64,000 nucleotides of DNA from Leucobacter weissii (GTDB lineage: Bacteria; Actinomycetota; Actinomycetes; Actinomycetales; Microbacteriaceae): the NCBI RefSeq assembly GCF_017565745.1, contig NZ_JAGDYM010000003.1, forward strand, positions 62,001 through 126,000, written 5' to 3'. Made by a program: the position numbers and the translations under genes. The notes beneath the pieces were generated by a model. That model was given only the letters and a program-made list of their open reading frames with translations, ran no database searches and had not been told where the DNA came from. Shown piece after piece: positions 39,983 to 46,521 of the stretch. Position 1 is the first letter of the stretch; every line of letters starts with the position of its first letter.

Positions 39983-41434
39983 TCAGGGAGCGACGTTCAC
40001 CGCGCCCGGGGTGGGTGCCCCAGTCTGACCGAAGGGACCGGTCTCATTGGGGATCCGACCCCAGGTGTGGTCCGCGTGAGAGGTCCACGAGGTCTCGTCG
40101 ATCGATGCCGGGAGGTTGTTCGGATCCGAGAAGTCGGTGCCCGAGTTGTACAAGCGCGCCGCATCCACGTTGCCGAGGCCGAAGCTGCCGCTCGTCGACG
40201 CCGGATCGTCGACGCGCACCACGAGGTAGCCGCTCGCGGGGATGTTGGTGCCCAGCGGGATCGTGTAGGTGTGCGTGGGATCGTCGTCCGTCAGCACGAG
40301 GCCCCCGACGTGCAGGGCGGTGCTCTGCTTGTTCTTCAGTTCGATCCAGTCACCGGGCTGGGCCGCACCGGTCTGCGGCTGCGACTCCACCTCGTTGATG
40401 ACCACCTGAGCGCTCGTGACGGGCGTCGGCAGGCTACCAAAGGTGTTCGGCAGTTTGATGGTCGCCCCCGTGGTCACGCCCCAGCTGCCCTTGGTGGTGT
40501 AGGCGGTGCCCCGGTTGAGGCCCCAGGTAAGGTTCGTGCCGGCGTGCGAGGTCCACTTGATCCGGTCGATCGGCTCCGCGGTCGACACGTCCACGGTGCC
40601 GGGGGCGAAGAGGCGGGCCTCATCGTTGGCGCCGAGGCCGAAGCCGTTCGAGCCGGCGTCGGGGTAGACCACGGCGTAGCTGCCGGTCAGCGCGCTGCCC
40701 GGGTCGAGCACGGTGCCTGCGGGAACGGTGACCTGGTGGCCGTTGTTGTCGTCCGACAGGATCGCACCCGAGATGTCTTTCGACGTCGTCGTGGTGTTGT
40801 AGAGCTCGATGAAGTCGGTGCCCTGCGTGCGCACCTCGTTGATCACCACACCGGCCCAGGCGTCGGGCTCCGGGTTGGTGCCCGGGTTCGTCCACTGGTT
40901 GGGCGCACCGGGGCTCGCCGCATCGAGGGTGACCCAGCTGTTGGGCTCGCCGTCAGTGTAGAGACCGTAGGTGGTCGCCGCGTGCTGGGTCCACGAGTAC
41001 TCGTCGACCACTGCATCGCCGGGGCCTTCGCCCTCGTCGTAGAGACGAACGGCATCGTTGTTACCCAGACCGAAGTTCCCCGGGAGGTTGGGGTCGTCGG
41101 TCTCGATCACGAAGAAGCCACCGGCCTCGATCGTGCCGCTGAAGCGGATCACGTGGGTGTCGTTGTCGTCGGCCAGGGCGACATCCTCGAAGACGATGTC
41201 CTCGTCGCCGGTGTTGTAGAGCTCGACCCAGTCGGGCAGATCGTTGCCGTTCGAGTCCTTGGCGTTGGACTCGATCTCGTTGAGCACCACGTTCTCGCCG
41301 AACGCGGTGACCGCGTTCGCAGCGGGAGCGGTGAGGGCGCCGAGAGTCAGCGCGGAAACGGCGAGCAGGGGCGTCGCGACGAGCACGACCGCCTTCCTGC
41401 TTGACTTGAGCCCGAAGGCTTGCTTGAAAGACAT
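39983..41434 (-). CDS. Exported protein with three lamin-tail domains
   Basis: 483 residues. Signal peptide about 1-38 (SRKAVVLVATPLLAVSALTLGALTAPAANAV). Three successive lamin-tail (LTD) domains begin at about residues 43, 175 and 320, each opening with a VNE motif: VVLNEIESNAKDSNGNDLPDWVELYNTGD, VVINEVRTQGTDFIELYNTTT, VVINEVESQPQTGAAQPGDWIELKN. Each is followed by a D-x-A-R-L-Y/F segment and a W-T-S/Q-H-A block. It has no basic tail, unlike the next three genes, and ends right after the third domain. LTD domains occur in secreted bacterial proteins near nucleases and phosphatases. No catalytic domain here, so a binding or structural role is likely. Confidence 0.8.
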   Translation of the reverse strand: MSFKQAFGLKSSRKAVVLVATPLLAVSALTLGALTAPAANAVTAFGENVVLNEIESNAKDSNGNDLPDWVELYNTGDEDIVFEDVALADDNDTHVIRFSGTIEAGGFFVIETDDPNLPGNFGLGNNDAVRLYDEGEGPGDAVVDEYSWTQHAATTYGLYTDGEPNSWVTLDAASPGAPNQWTNPGTNPEPDAWAGVVINEVRTQGTDFIELYNTTTTSKDISGAILSDDNNGHQVTVPAGTVLDPGSALTGSYAVVYPDAGSNGFGLGANDEARLFAPGTVDVSTAEPIDRIKWTSHAGTNLTWGLNRGTAYTTKGSWGVTTGATIKLPNTFGSLPTPVTSAQVVINEVESQPQTGAAQPGDWIELKNKQSTALHVGGLVLTDDDPTHTYTIPLGTNIPASGYLVVRVDDPASTSGSFGLGNVDAARLYNSGTDFSDPNNLPASIDETSWTSHADHTWGRIPNETGPFGQTGAPTPGAVNVAP

Positions 41435-42031
41435 GATGGTTAGTGCCTTTCGTTGAAGGTGAGGCCCGCTGGTATTGGTAGTGCTCGGGTCTCGACTAGC
41501 TGACTGAAGCCGACCCGCAGTTGGCGGGCCGCACCGCCCCCAACTGCGGGCCGGTGCTCCATCTCGCTGGCGATCGCTGATGGATTCTCGTGAGCGGATA
41601 GCGAGGTCGAAGAGGCCGCATCCCGACTCCAACTGCGTTCGAGTGCTGCGCTCCGTCGACCTGGGCATCAGCCTCCCAGACCGCCGGCACCCGGTCAAGC
41701 GGCCGATTCGCGCCATCGGGGCACCGGTTTCGAGGCCGGGAACCACCCGGATCAGTTACGCACCAAACCCGAGTTTCGCCGCTTCACACTTGGTCATCTG
41801 CCGATCCGCCTGATGCCGCGGCCCCATCGCCGGGCACCCTCCCGTAACCGCGCGTTGGCCGAAAGCTTGCCTTCGTGATGTAGAGTGTTGTGTTTGTGCG
41901 CCTGAGGCGTTTCTCGGCCCTTCCGAGCCCCGCGCAACCCGCAGACTCACAGGTTTCTTTCAGCTTGGGCTGCGGGCGCACTAGAGCACGCGTCGATCCG
42001 CGGGAGGCGGTACTCCCGCGCGCGTATCCGC
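41435..42031. other. Long intergenic region with hairpin at 41514-41550
   Basis: About 600 bp without a recognisable gene. It lies between the helicase-associated-domain gene (minus, ends 42032) and the lamin-tail gene (minus, starts 41434). CCCGCAGTTGG (41514-41524) and its complement (41540-41550) form an 11-bp stem 80-116 nt before the lamin-tail start, in its probable leader or promoter zone. TAGAGT at about 41882 on the + strand has no gene behind it. Confidence 0.5.
41999..42020 (-). terminator. Terminator candidate after the 42032-42994 gene
   Basis: CGCGGGAG and CTCCCGCG pair around a 6-nt loop starting 11 nt after the stop codon. No T tract. Confidence 0.5.
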
Positions 42032-42994
42032 TCAGATCCGATCGCCGACGCTGCGGCGGAGCTTCGCGCGCCGGGCGCGAATCGACCCGACAGTGCGGTG
42101 GAGGAGCCGTGCGAGCTCGAGATCCGTGGTCTCGGCCACCAGCACCAGGCGATCCTCGGCCATCGTCCACGGCGCGTTCCGGCGAGTCGGAGGGTTGCCC
42201 TGCGACTCGCGGACGCGCTGCTGCTGCGCCCGCTCCCTCGCGCAGACCCCGCACCGCGAACCGCCGCGGCCGTCCGAGACCAGATTCTCCGCACGCTGCG
42301 GGTGCCCGGCGCGGCACACTCCGCCGCGGAGCGGCGCCCCCGCCTCCTCTGCGGCTTCGGCAGCGGCCGATGACGGCGGCGCCGGGAGCTGCTGCCCGGC
42401 CGGATGCCGGCGCAGCCACGTGCGATAGGCGGACCTGTTGACGCCCGTCGCTCTGGCGAGCATGCCGAGCGGCACCCGATACCGTTCGTCGATCTCGGCC
42501 AACAGGCCGCGGAGTTCCGCGATCGCCTCGGGCGCCGCGCCCGGGAGCGCGCCTCCCTCCGGCGACACGAGATACCACAGCTCCACCACTCGATTCAGCA
42601 GCGCTACCGGCACGCGCAGCACCGTGTCCTGCATACGGAACCCGCCGACCCTGCGCCTCCGATACCGCGATACCGGCCGCTGCCTCTCGGCGGCGACCGC
42701 GCCCGCCGGACGGCCCTGACCCGGGCCCGCGGTGCGATCGTTCCCGTGAGCCGGCGATCGGGACTCCCGCCGCCGCTTCGCGCGGAGCGTGCCGCCGAGT
42801 CCGGCCTCTTTCAGCCGCAGCAATCGCCCGGTCTGAAGCCGGCCCTGACCCGCGAGCATGGACTGATGCGCCAGCCACGTTCCCAGTCGACGCTCGGTCG
42901 CGTTCCGCGGCTGCACATCATCCGGCCGGCGGCCGTGCGCCGCCAGCCAGGCCACACAGGCCGAGAACAGCTCTTCCCACGCCTCGGAGTCCAC
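42032..42994 (-). CDS. Helicase-associated-domain protein with zinc-ribbon and Myb-like ends (putative DNA-binding)
   Basis: 320 residues, GTG start. Residues 4-65 match the helicase-associated (HA) domain pattern: WEELFSACVAWLAAHGRRP, ERRLGTWLAHQ, RLQTGRLLRLKEAGL. There is no DEAD/DEAH ATPase, so this is not a helicase. About 120-200 is a region shared with the neighbour at 43110-43922 (VLRVPVALLNRVVELW, RGLLAEIDERYRVPLGMLARATGVNRSAYRTWL), which looks like a helix-turn-helix. About 230-258 has CRAGH...RCGVC, a zinc-ribbon pattern seen in actinobacterial DNA-binding proteins. The end (PWTMAEDRLVLVAETTDLELARLLHRTVGSIRARRAKLRR) resembles a Myb/SANT-like helix set. Probably a DNA-binding effector. 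Its promoter carries the 27-bp element also found before the exported peptide gene. Confidence 0.65.
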   Translation of the reverse strand: MDSEAWEELFSACVAWLAAHGRRPDDVQPRNATERRLGTWLAHQSMLAGQGRLQTGRLLRLKEAGLGGTLRAKRRRESRSPAHGNDRTAGPGQGRPAGAVAAERQRPVSRYRRRRVGGFRMQDTVLRVPVALLNRVVELWYLVSPEGGALPGAAPEAIAELRGLLAEIDERYRVPLGMLARATGVNRSAYRTWLRRHPAGQQLPAPPSSAAAEAAEEAGAPLRGGVCRAGHPQRAENLVSDGRGGSRCGVCARERAQQQRVRESQGNPPTRRNAPWTMAEDRLVLVAETTDLELARLLHRTVGSIRARRAKLRRSVGDRI

Positions 42995-43063
42995 GACAGT
43001 TGGACCCCCTCCCCGGCCGGACCGTGCTAGATCGCTCTCAAGCTAGCCCCGGAACAGCGAGGC

Positions 43064-43090
43064 GTATACCCCACGTTCGTGTGGTTTTTC
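43064..43090 (-). promoter_or_regulatory. Shared 27-bp promoter element, copy 1
   Basis: Identical at 24 of 27 positions to 44897-44923, with 18 consecutive identical bases (CCCACGTTCGTGTGGTTT on the + strand). It contains the inverted repeat CCAC...GTGG. On the minus strand it ends in TATAC, which could begin a -10 box, 70 nt before the GTG of the 42032-42994 gene. Confidence 0.75.
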
Positions 43091-43109
43091 GCGGTGCGCA
43101 CGGCGGCGC

Positions 43110-43922
43110 TCAGGGCCGCGCCGCGGTTCTCAAGACGTCGCGATCCAGGCCGGTGACCCGCGCGAGCCCGGTCAGAGTGACTCCACCGCGCTCGGCGAGT
43201 TCCACCAGCAGCCCCCGGAACTCCGCCGTCCACACGTCTGACCGGGTTGCGGCAGACGTGTGATGCCCCACCTCTGCGAGAGCATCGTGCAGCGCCACGA
43301 GTCGGGTCAGCTTCTCGACCGGGAGCTGCAGGATCGGATCGCGCGAGCGGCACCCGTTGATCCGTCGTTTGCGCTGCCGCGCCGCCTGGTGCCGCTGTTC
43401 AGCGAGGCGAAGCCTCGGCGCCAGCCCGTAATCCCGTTCCGGACACCGGTCCTTGTCGGGGCGGTACTCGGCGCAGTAGGTTCCTGCTCCCGAGCTGCTG
43501 GTCTGCAGCATCGCACCGATCTCGGAGAGCCGCCATCCGGCGGCATGGAGATGATGCGCCGCCGAGCGCACATCCCACACATCCGCTGCCGCCCTGATGT
43601 CTTGCGCGGCGGACTCCGGAATGCGCGCCCACTTCGCGGCCCGGTCGTTGATGATCGGCGGACGCCACCGGCGCCTCGGCGGCGTCCGCCAGCGACGCCG
43701 GCCGGCCTGCCAGAGCCCGGCCTCCCGGAGCCTCAGGAATCGGCCCGTGGGCAGCTCTCCCACCTCGGCAAGCGCCACCTGGTGTTCGAGCCATACCCCC
43801 AGCCGCTGCTCTTCGGGGCTTTGCGCCTCGCGCGGAGAGGGGTGACTGTCATGAGTCCTCATCCAGGCGAGGCACGCCGCGAACCTGTGCTCCCAGTCGT
43901 CGCTCACCAGCGTCACCGTCAT
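43110..43922 (-). CDS. Helicase-associated-domain protein, paralogue of 42032-42994
   Basis: 270 residues from an ATG 30 bp after the response-regulator stop. Residues 10-70 are an HA domain: WEHRFAACLAWMRTHDSHP, EEQRLGVWLEHQVALAEVGELPTGRFLRLREAGLW. The C-terminal region (ILQLPVEKLTRLVALHDAL, FRGLLVELAERGGVTLTGLARVTGLDRDVLRTAARP) aligns with the middle of the paralogue. The central part (CAEYRPDKDRCPERDYGLAPRLRLAEQRH) has two cysteines but no clear zinc site. It lacks the zinc-ribbon and Myb-like end of the paralogue and has no ATPase motif. Likely nucleic-acid binding, co-transcribed with the peptide and response-regulator genes. Confidence 0.62.
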   Translation of the reverse strand: MTVTLVSDDWEHRFAACLAWMRTHDSHPSPREAQSPEEQRLGVWLEHQVALAEVGELPTGRFLRLREAGLWQAGRRRWRTPPRRRWRPPIINDRAAKWARIPESAAQDIRAAADVWDVRSAAHHLHAAGWRLSEIGAMLQTSSSGAGTYCAEYRPDKDRCPERDYGLAPRLRLAEQRHQAARQRKRRINGCRSRDPILQLPVEKLTRLVALHDALAEVGHHTSAATRSDVWTAEFRGLLVELAERGGVTLTGLARVTGLDRDVLRTAARP

Positions 43923-43952
43923 CTTCAGGGCCGAATGGTGTCGTCGTCTTCC

Positions 43953-44666
43953 TCAGGAGCTGATGAAACGGTATTCGACGGCCTTGACGACGAGTTGCGC
44001 GAGGTTGGCGGCGTCGAGCTTCTCGCGAAGGTGCCGAGCGTGGTCTTTGACCGTGGCAGGACTGACGCTGCGGCTCTCGGCGATCTCGTCGTAGCTGCGG
44101 CCCTTGCAGATCAACTGCAGGGTTTCGAGTTCAACCGCCGTGAGCCGAGGGACAGCGGTCTGAACCGAAGCGTCCTGGTTGCCCGAGATGAACACGTCGG
44201 CGGCGAGCCCGCCGAGGAGCGCCGGATCGTCGCCGGCCGCCGCGATGCGGATCATCTCGATCAGCGCATATGAGGAGGCGTCCTTGTCGACGGCGGCCAG
44301 CGCCCCCGCCTCGAGAACCCGCACCAGCCCAGGCCCCGGAGCGATCGTCGTGAGCGCGATCACCCGCGCGTCGGGATCGTCTCGGAGGATCGCGGCGGTG
44401 GCCTCGATGCCCGAGATGCCCGGTGACATGTTGATGTCCATGAGCACCACGTCCGGGCGGAATGCCCGGTATGCGCGTATCGCCTCCTCGCCGCTGCTCA
44501 CGGGCTCCAGCAGTTCGAGCCCGGGTGTGCCCGAGAGCACCGCGGTGAGGCCGCGGATCGTCCAGCGATCGTCGTCGACCATCAGCAGACGGATGGGATC
44601 GCTTCGGCCCCGGTCGGCCTGGCGCGAGACGGCGGGCACGGGAGGCGAAACAGCGGGCACGGTCAC
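43953..44666 (-). CDS. NarL/LuxR-family response regulator
   Basis: 237 residues. The GTG start at 44666 shares GTGA with the stop of the upstream peptide gene. Receiver domain at about 25-145: RLLMVDDDRWTIRGL, phosphoacceptor Asp77 in VVLMDINMSPGISGIEAT, ALTTI, and the lysine in AAVDKDASSYALIEMI. The LuxR-type helix-turn-helix is at about 170-235 (LTAVELETLQLICKGRSYDEIAESRSVSPATVKDHARHLREKL). The cognate kinase is almost certainly the HisKA_3-type protein at 44922-46109, with the peptide gene between them. It ends AQLVVKAVEYRFISS, the segment also found in the relic at 31.2 kb. Its target may be the 27-bp element (inference). Confidence 0.88.
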   Translation of the reverse strand: MTVPAVSPPVPAVSRQADRGRSDPIRLLMVDDDRWTIRGLTAVLSGTPGLELLEPVSSGEEAIRAYRAFRPDVVLMDINMSPGISGIEATAAILRDDPDARVIALTTIAPGPGLVRVLEAGALAAVDKDASSYALIEMIRIAAAGDDPALLGGLAADVFISGNQDASVQTAVPRLTAVELETLQLICKGRSYDEIAESRSVSPATVKDHARHLREKLDAANLAQLVVKAVEYRFISS

Positions 44667-44866
44667 AGGCAGTACTTCCGGTACAGAGCGGGGTTGGTCT
44701 CTCTCCACAGCGCGCACTGCGCCACGGTGACCAGGGGCACGACTTCGGGGTCTGGCACGGTGGTGATCGAGGAGCTCCCACTTGCCACCGGAGCCGGGGC
44801 GGCGACCGGGGCGTTGAGCGGGAGAATGAGGGCGAGGGCGGCGAGGATGCTGACGAGAGTGCTCAT
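44663..44866 (-). CDS. Small exported peptide with C-terminal Cys-loop (signal-peptide candidate)
   Basis: 67 residues. A hydrophobic N-terminus (TLVSILAALALILPL) followed by small residues and A-x-A sites (NAPVAAPAPVASG) suggests export. The mature end is VTVAQCALWRETNPALYRKYCL, with Cys51 and Cys66 bracketing a 14-residue loop one residue from the C-terminus. The stop overlaps the response-regulator start by 4 bp, so the two are translationally coupled. The shared 27-bp promoter element lies 31 nt upstream. No homologue is recognised. I infer either a secreted autoinducing or signalling peptide sensed by the adjacent kinase, or an extracytoplasmic accessory protein of it. A tiny protein could also be a leader without function, but overlap and promoter argue that it is real. 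Confidence 0.6.
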   Translation of the reverse strand: MSTLVSILAALALILPLNAPVAAPAPVASGSSSITTVPDPEVVPLVTVAQCALWRETNPALYRKYCL

Positions 44867-44896
44867 ACCTCAATCACATAGCGCGCACCTCACCTT

Positions 44897-44923
44897 GCAT
44901 ATCCCACGTTCGTGTGGTTTCTC
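44897..44923 (-). promoter_or_regulatory. Shared 27-bp promoter element, copy 2
   Basis: Second copy of the element at 43064-43090, overlapping the kinase stop codon. On the minus strand it ends in TATGC at the position where copy 1 has TATAC, 31 nt before the peptide start codon. It would control peptide, response regulator and the first HA-domain gene. Confidence 0.75.
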
Positions 44924-46109
44924 AGTCCGGGATCGGGAAGGACAGCCGGACGTGCACCACGCCGTTCTCGGCGACCATGCGGCAGGTGCCGCCGCGGGTC
45001 TCGGCCCGATAGCCGAGGCTTCTCGGGGTGAGCCCGACGTCGGCGGTTCCGGAGTTCGTGGTTTCGAAGCTGAGCGTCGCCTGCCCATTCTCGGCGCTGC
45101 GGGTGACGTTCAGCTCGCAGGGGCCGTCGCCGGCGTGCTTGACCATGTTGGTGATCAGTTCGCGCAGCACGAAGCGCACATCCTCCATCATCTCCGGCGG
45201 AACGGCGTCGGGCAGATCCCCGACCCGCACGCGCACCCGGGTGCCGCCGGTCTCCGCCGCCGCCGCGAGGCTGTTTGCGATGCGGGCCACCTCGGTTTCG
45301 AAGCGGACCTCCGAACGCGGCTGTTCCTCATCGTGCTCGGCGAGGCGCAGCAGCAGTTGACGGAGCTGCTGCTGCGCGTCGCGGTTCACCAGCGCGAGTT
45401 CGCCGAGCATCCGAGTGCGCTCCTGGTCGTCGGGCTCGTGGGCCGCAGCGCGGATGATGCCCGACTGCAGAGCGAGGCTGTGCTCGACCGTGTCGTGGGT
45501 GTCGTTCATCAGCCCGAAACGGATGCGCTGCACCTCGCGCTCATGCTCGCGCGCCGCCTCGATCTTCCGGGCGGTCTCCCGGTTGACGCGCCACTCCAGA
45601 TACGCGCCCGTGAGCGCGAGCGCCGACCCGGTACTCCAGGTGTACAACAGCAACGAGAAGGGTGTTGCGACAAGGATCTCCAGCCGATGCTCGAGTGCGA
45701 CCACGAGGAACGCCGCACCCGTCAACACGAGCGACAATCGCCAGCGCAACTTCGCGAGCAGCACGGCGGCCGCAAACATGATCGGCGCCAAGAACGGGTT
45801 GATGTAATCGGGGTACACCGCGATGAACACGATGAACAGCCCGGTGGCGAGCAACCCAGAGATCCCAGCCGCGAAAGGGGTGAGGAGGATCACTCCGACC
45901 GCGAGCGGGTAGATGAACAGGAGATACCAGACCTCGTCGGTCTCTGCGCGAAGCGGAGAGATCCCGGAGAACGCATAGATCAGAGCGAACACCCGGATCG
46001 GCGGATCGACCAGGCGCGGGCCGATGACCACTCTCACCAGACGGTCGAGGCGGGAGCTGCCGGACGAGGCGAGTGCGGCGCTGATGCGGTGGAAGACACG
46101 CTGAGGCAA
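44922..46109 (-). CDS. Sensor histidine kinase, NarX/DesK-like (HisKA_3)
   Basis: 395 residues. The N-terminal 185 residues contain five or six membrane helices (VFALIYAFSGI, VWYLLFIYPLAVGVILLTPFAAGISGLLATGLFIVFIA, FLAPIMFAAAVLLA, LVLTGAAFLVVA, ATPFSLLLYTWSTGSALALTGAYL) with almost no extracytoplasmic loop. Then comes the dimerisation/phosphoacceptor helix with HDTVEHSLA (first His phosphorylated) and a HATPase domain (VLRELITNMVKHAGDG N-box; the G-box LGYRAETRGGTC is weak). A sensor embedded in the membrane fits a hydrophobic, envelope or small-peptide signal. The TTG start is supported by TAGGAC 6 nt upstream; a GTG 4 codons in is the alternative. Confidence 0.85.
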   Translation of the reverse strand: MPQRVFHRISAALASSGSSRLDRLVRVVIGPRLVDPPIRVFALIYAFSGISPLRAETDEVWYLLFIYPLAVGVILLTPFAAGISGLLATGLFIVFIAVYPDYINPFLAPIMFAAAVLLAKLRWRLSLVLTGAAFLVVALEHRLEILVATPFSLLLYTWSTGSALALTGAYLEWRVNRETARKIEAAREHEREVQRIRFGLMNDTHDTVEHSLALQSGIIRAAAHEPDDQERTRMLGELALVNRDAQQQLRQLLLRLAEHDEEQPRSEVRFETEVARIANSLAAAAETGGTRVRVRVGDLPDAVPPEMMEDVRFVLRELITNMVKHAGDGPCELNVTRSAENGQATLSFETTNSGTADVGLTPRSLGYRAETRGGTCRMVAENGVVHVRLSFPIPD

Positions 46110-46277
46110 GGGGCAGTCCTAACGCTGAGATGACGACGGAGAGGGAGCCCGCCGATCCTGATTCTTCTCATCCGGCTTCTTCGAGAGACGCGGAGCGGGG
46201 GTGCCCCCACTGCTGCAGCGGTGACTGGCCGGTACCGTGTGTTGTCGTCGACGGTGAGTGTGTCCGAGAGTCAAATT

Positions 46278-46297
46278 ACTCGAACCGCGGTTTGAGT
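46278..46297. promoter_or_regulatory. 20-bp palindrome, operator candidate
   Basis: ACTCGAACCGCGGTTTGAGT: ACTC-G-AACCG pairs with CGGTT-T-GAGT, with one mismatch on each side. It lies 170 bp before the kinase gene and 225 bp before the acyltransferase gene, in a position where a repressor or activator of either could bind. Confidence 0.4.
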
Positions 46298-46347
46298 TGA
46301 ACCGTCAACGATCGACTTCTCACGATTCGCCCGCTCAGATGATGAGA

Positions 46348-46413
46348 ATTCATCCCTGATTCAGTCGGGTTCACCGCACCGCTACCGGCGGTTCACCTCA
46401 GGTTTCGTAAAGT
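46348..46413 (+). promoter_or_regulatory. PHO-box-like promoter of the 46522 acyltransferase
   Basis: ATTCATC (46348), ATTCAGT (46359), GTTCACC (46369) and GTTCACC (46391) follow an 11-nt period (steps of 11, 10 and 22). The last unit ends 10 nt before TAAAGT (46408-46413), a TANNNT -10. Repeats overlapping the -35 region at this spacing match PhoP-activated promoters in actinomycetes. The leader would be about 100 nt. Confidence 0.6.
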
Positions 46414-46521
46414 CGTCGGGGTATCCGCCTGCACCGCGCTGAAACGCTCGGAGCAACGCTGGGCGCCGGATGACGTATCCTCGTAGTCGTCGCGTCGGCG
46501 GCCACGGATCGAGGAGCGGGG

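Larger units (their letters stand above)
46134..46521. other. Divergent intergenic region between kinase and acyltransferase
   Basis: About 390 bp without a gene and lower in G+C than its surroundings. It contains a 20-bp palindrome (46278-46297) and a PHO-box-like promoter (46348-46413), described separately. Confidence 0.6.

Noticed and set aside
41890-42441. A + strand gene opposite the helicase-associated-domain gene
   Set aside because: Product is low-complexity Arg/Ala/Pro with no family features and overlaps a minus-strand frame with conserved domains and a shared promoter element.
42032-43922. Helicases of a mobile element
   Set aside because: Only the helicase-associated domain pattern is present; there are no Walker or DEAD/DEAH motifs in either protein.
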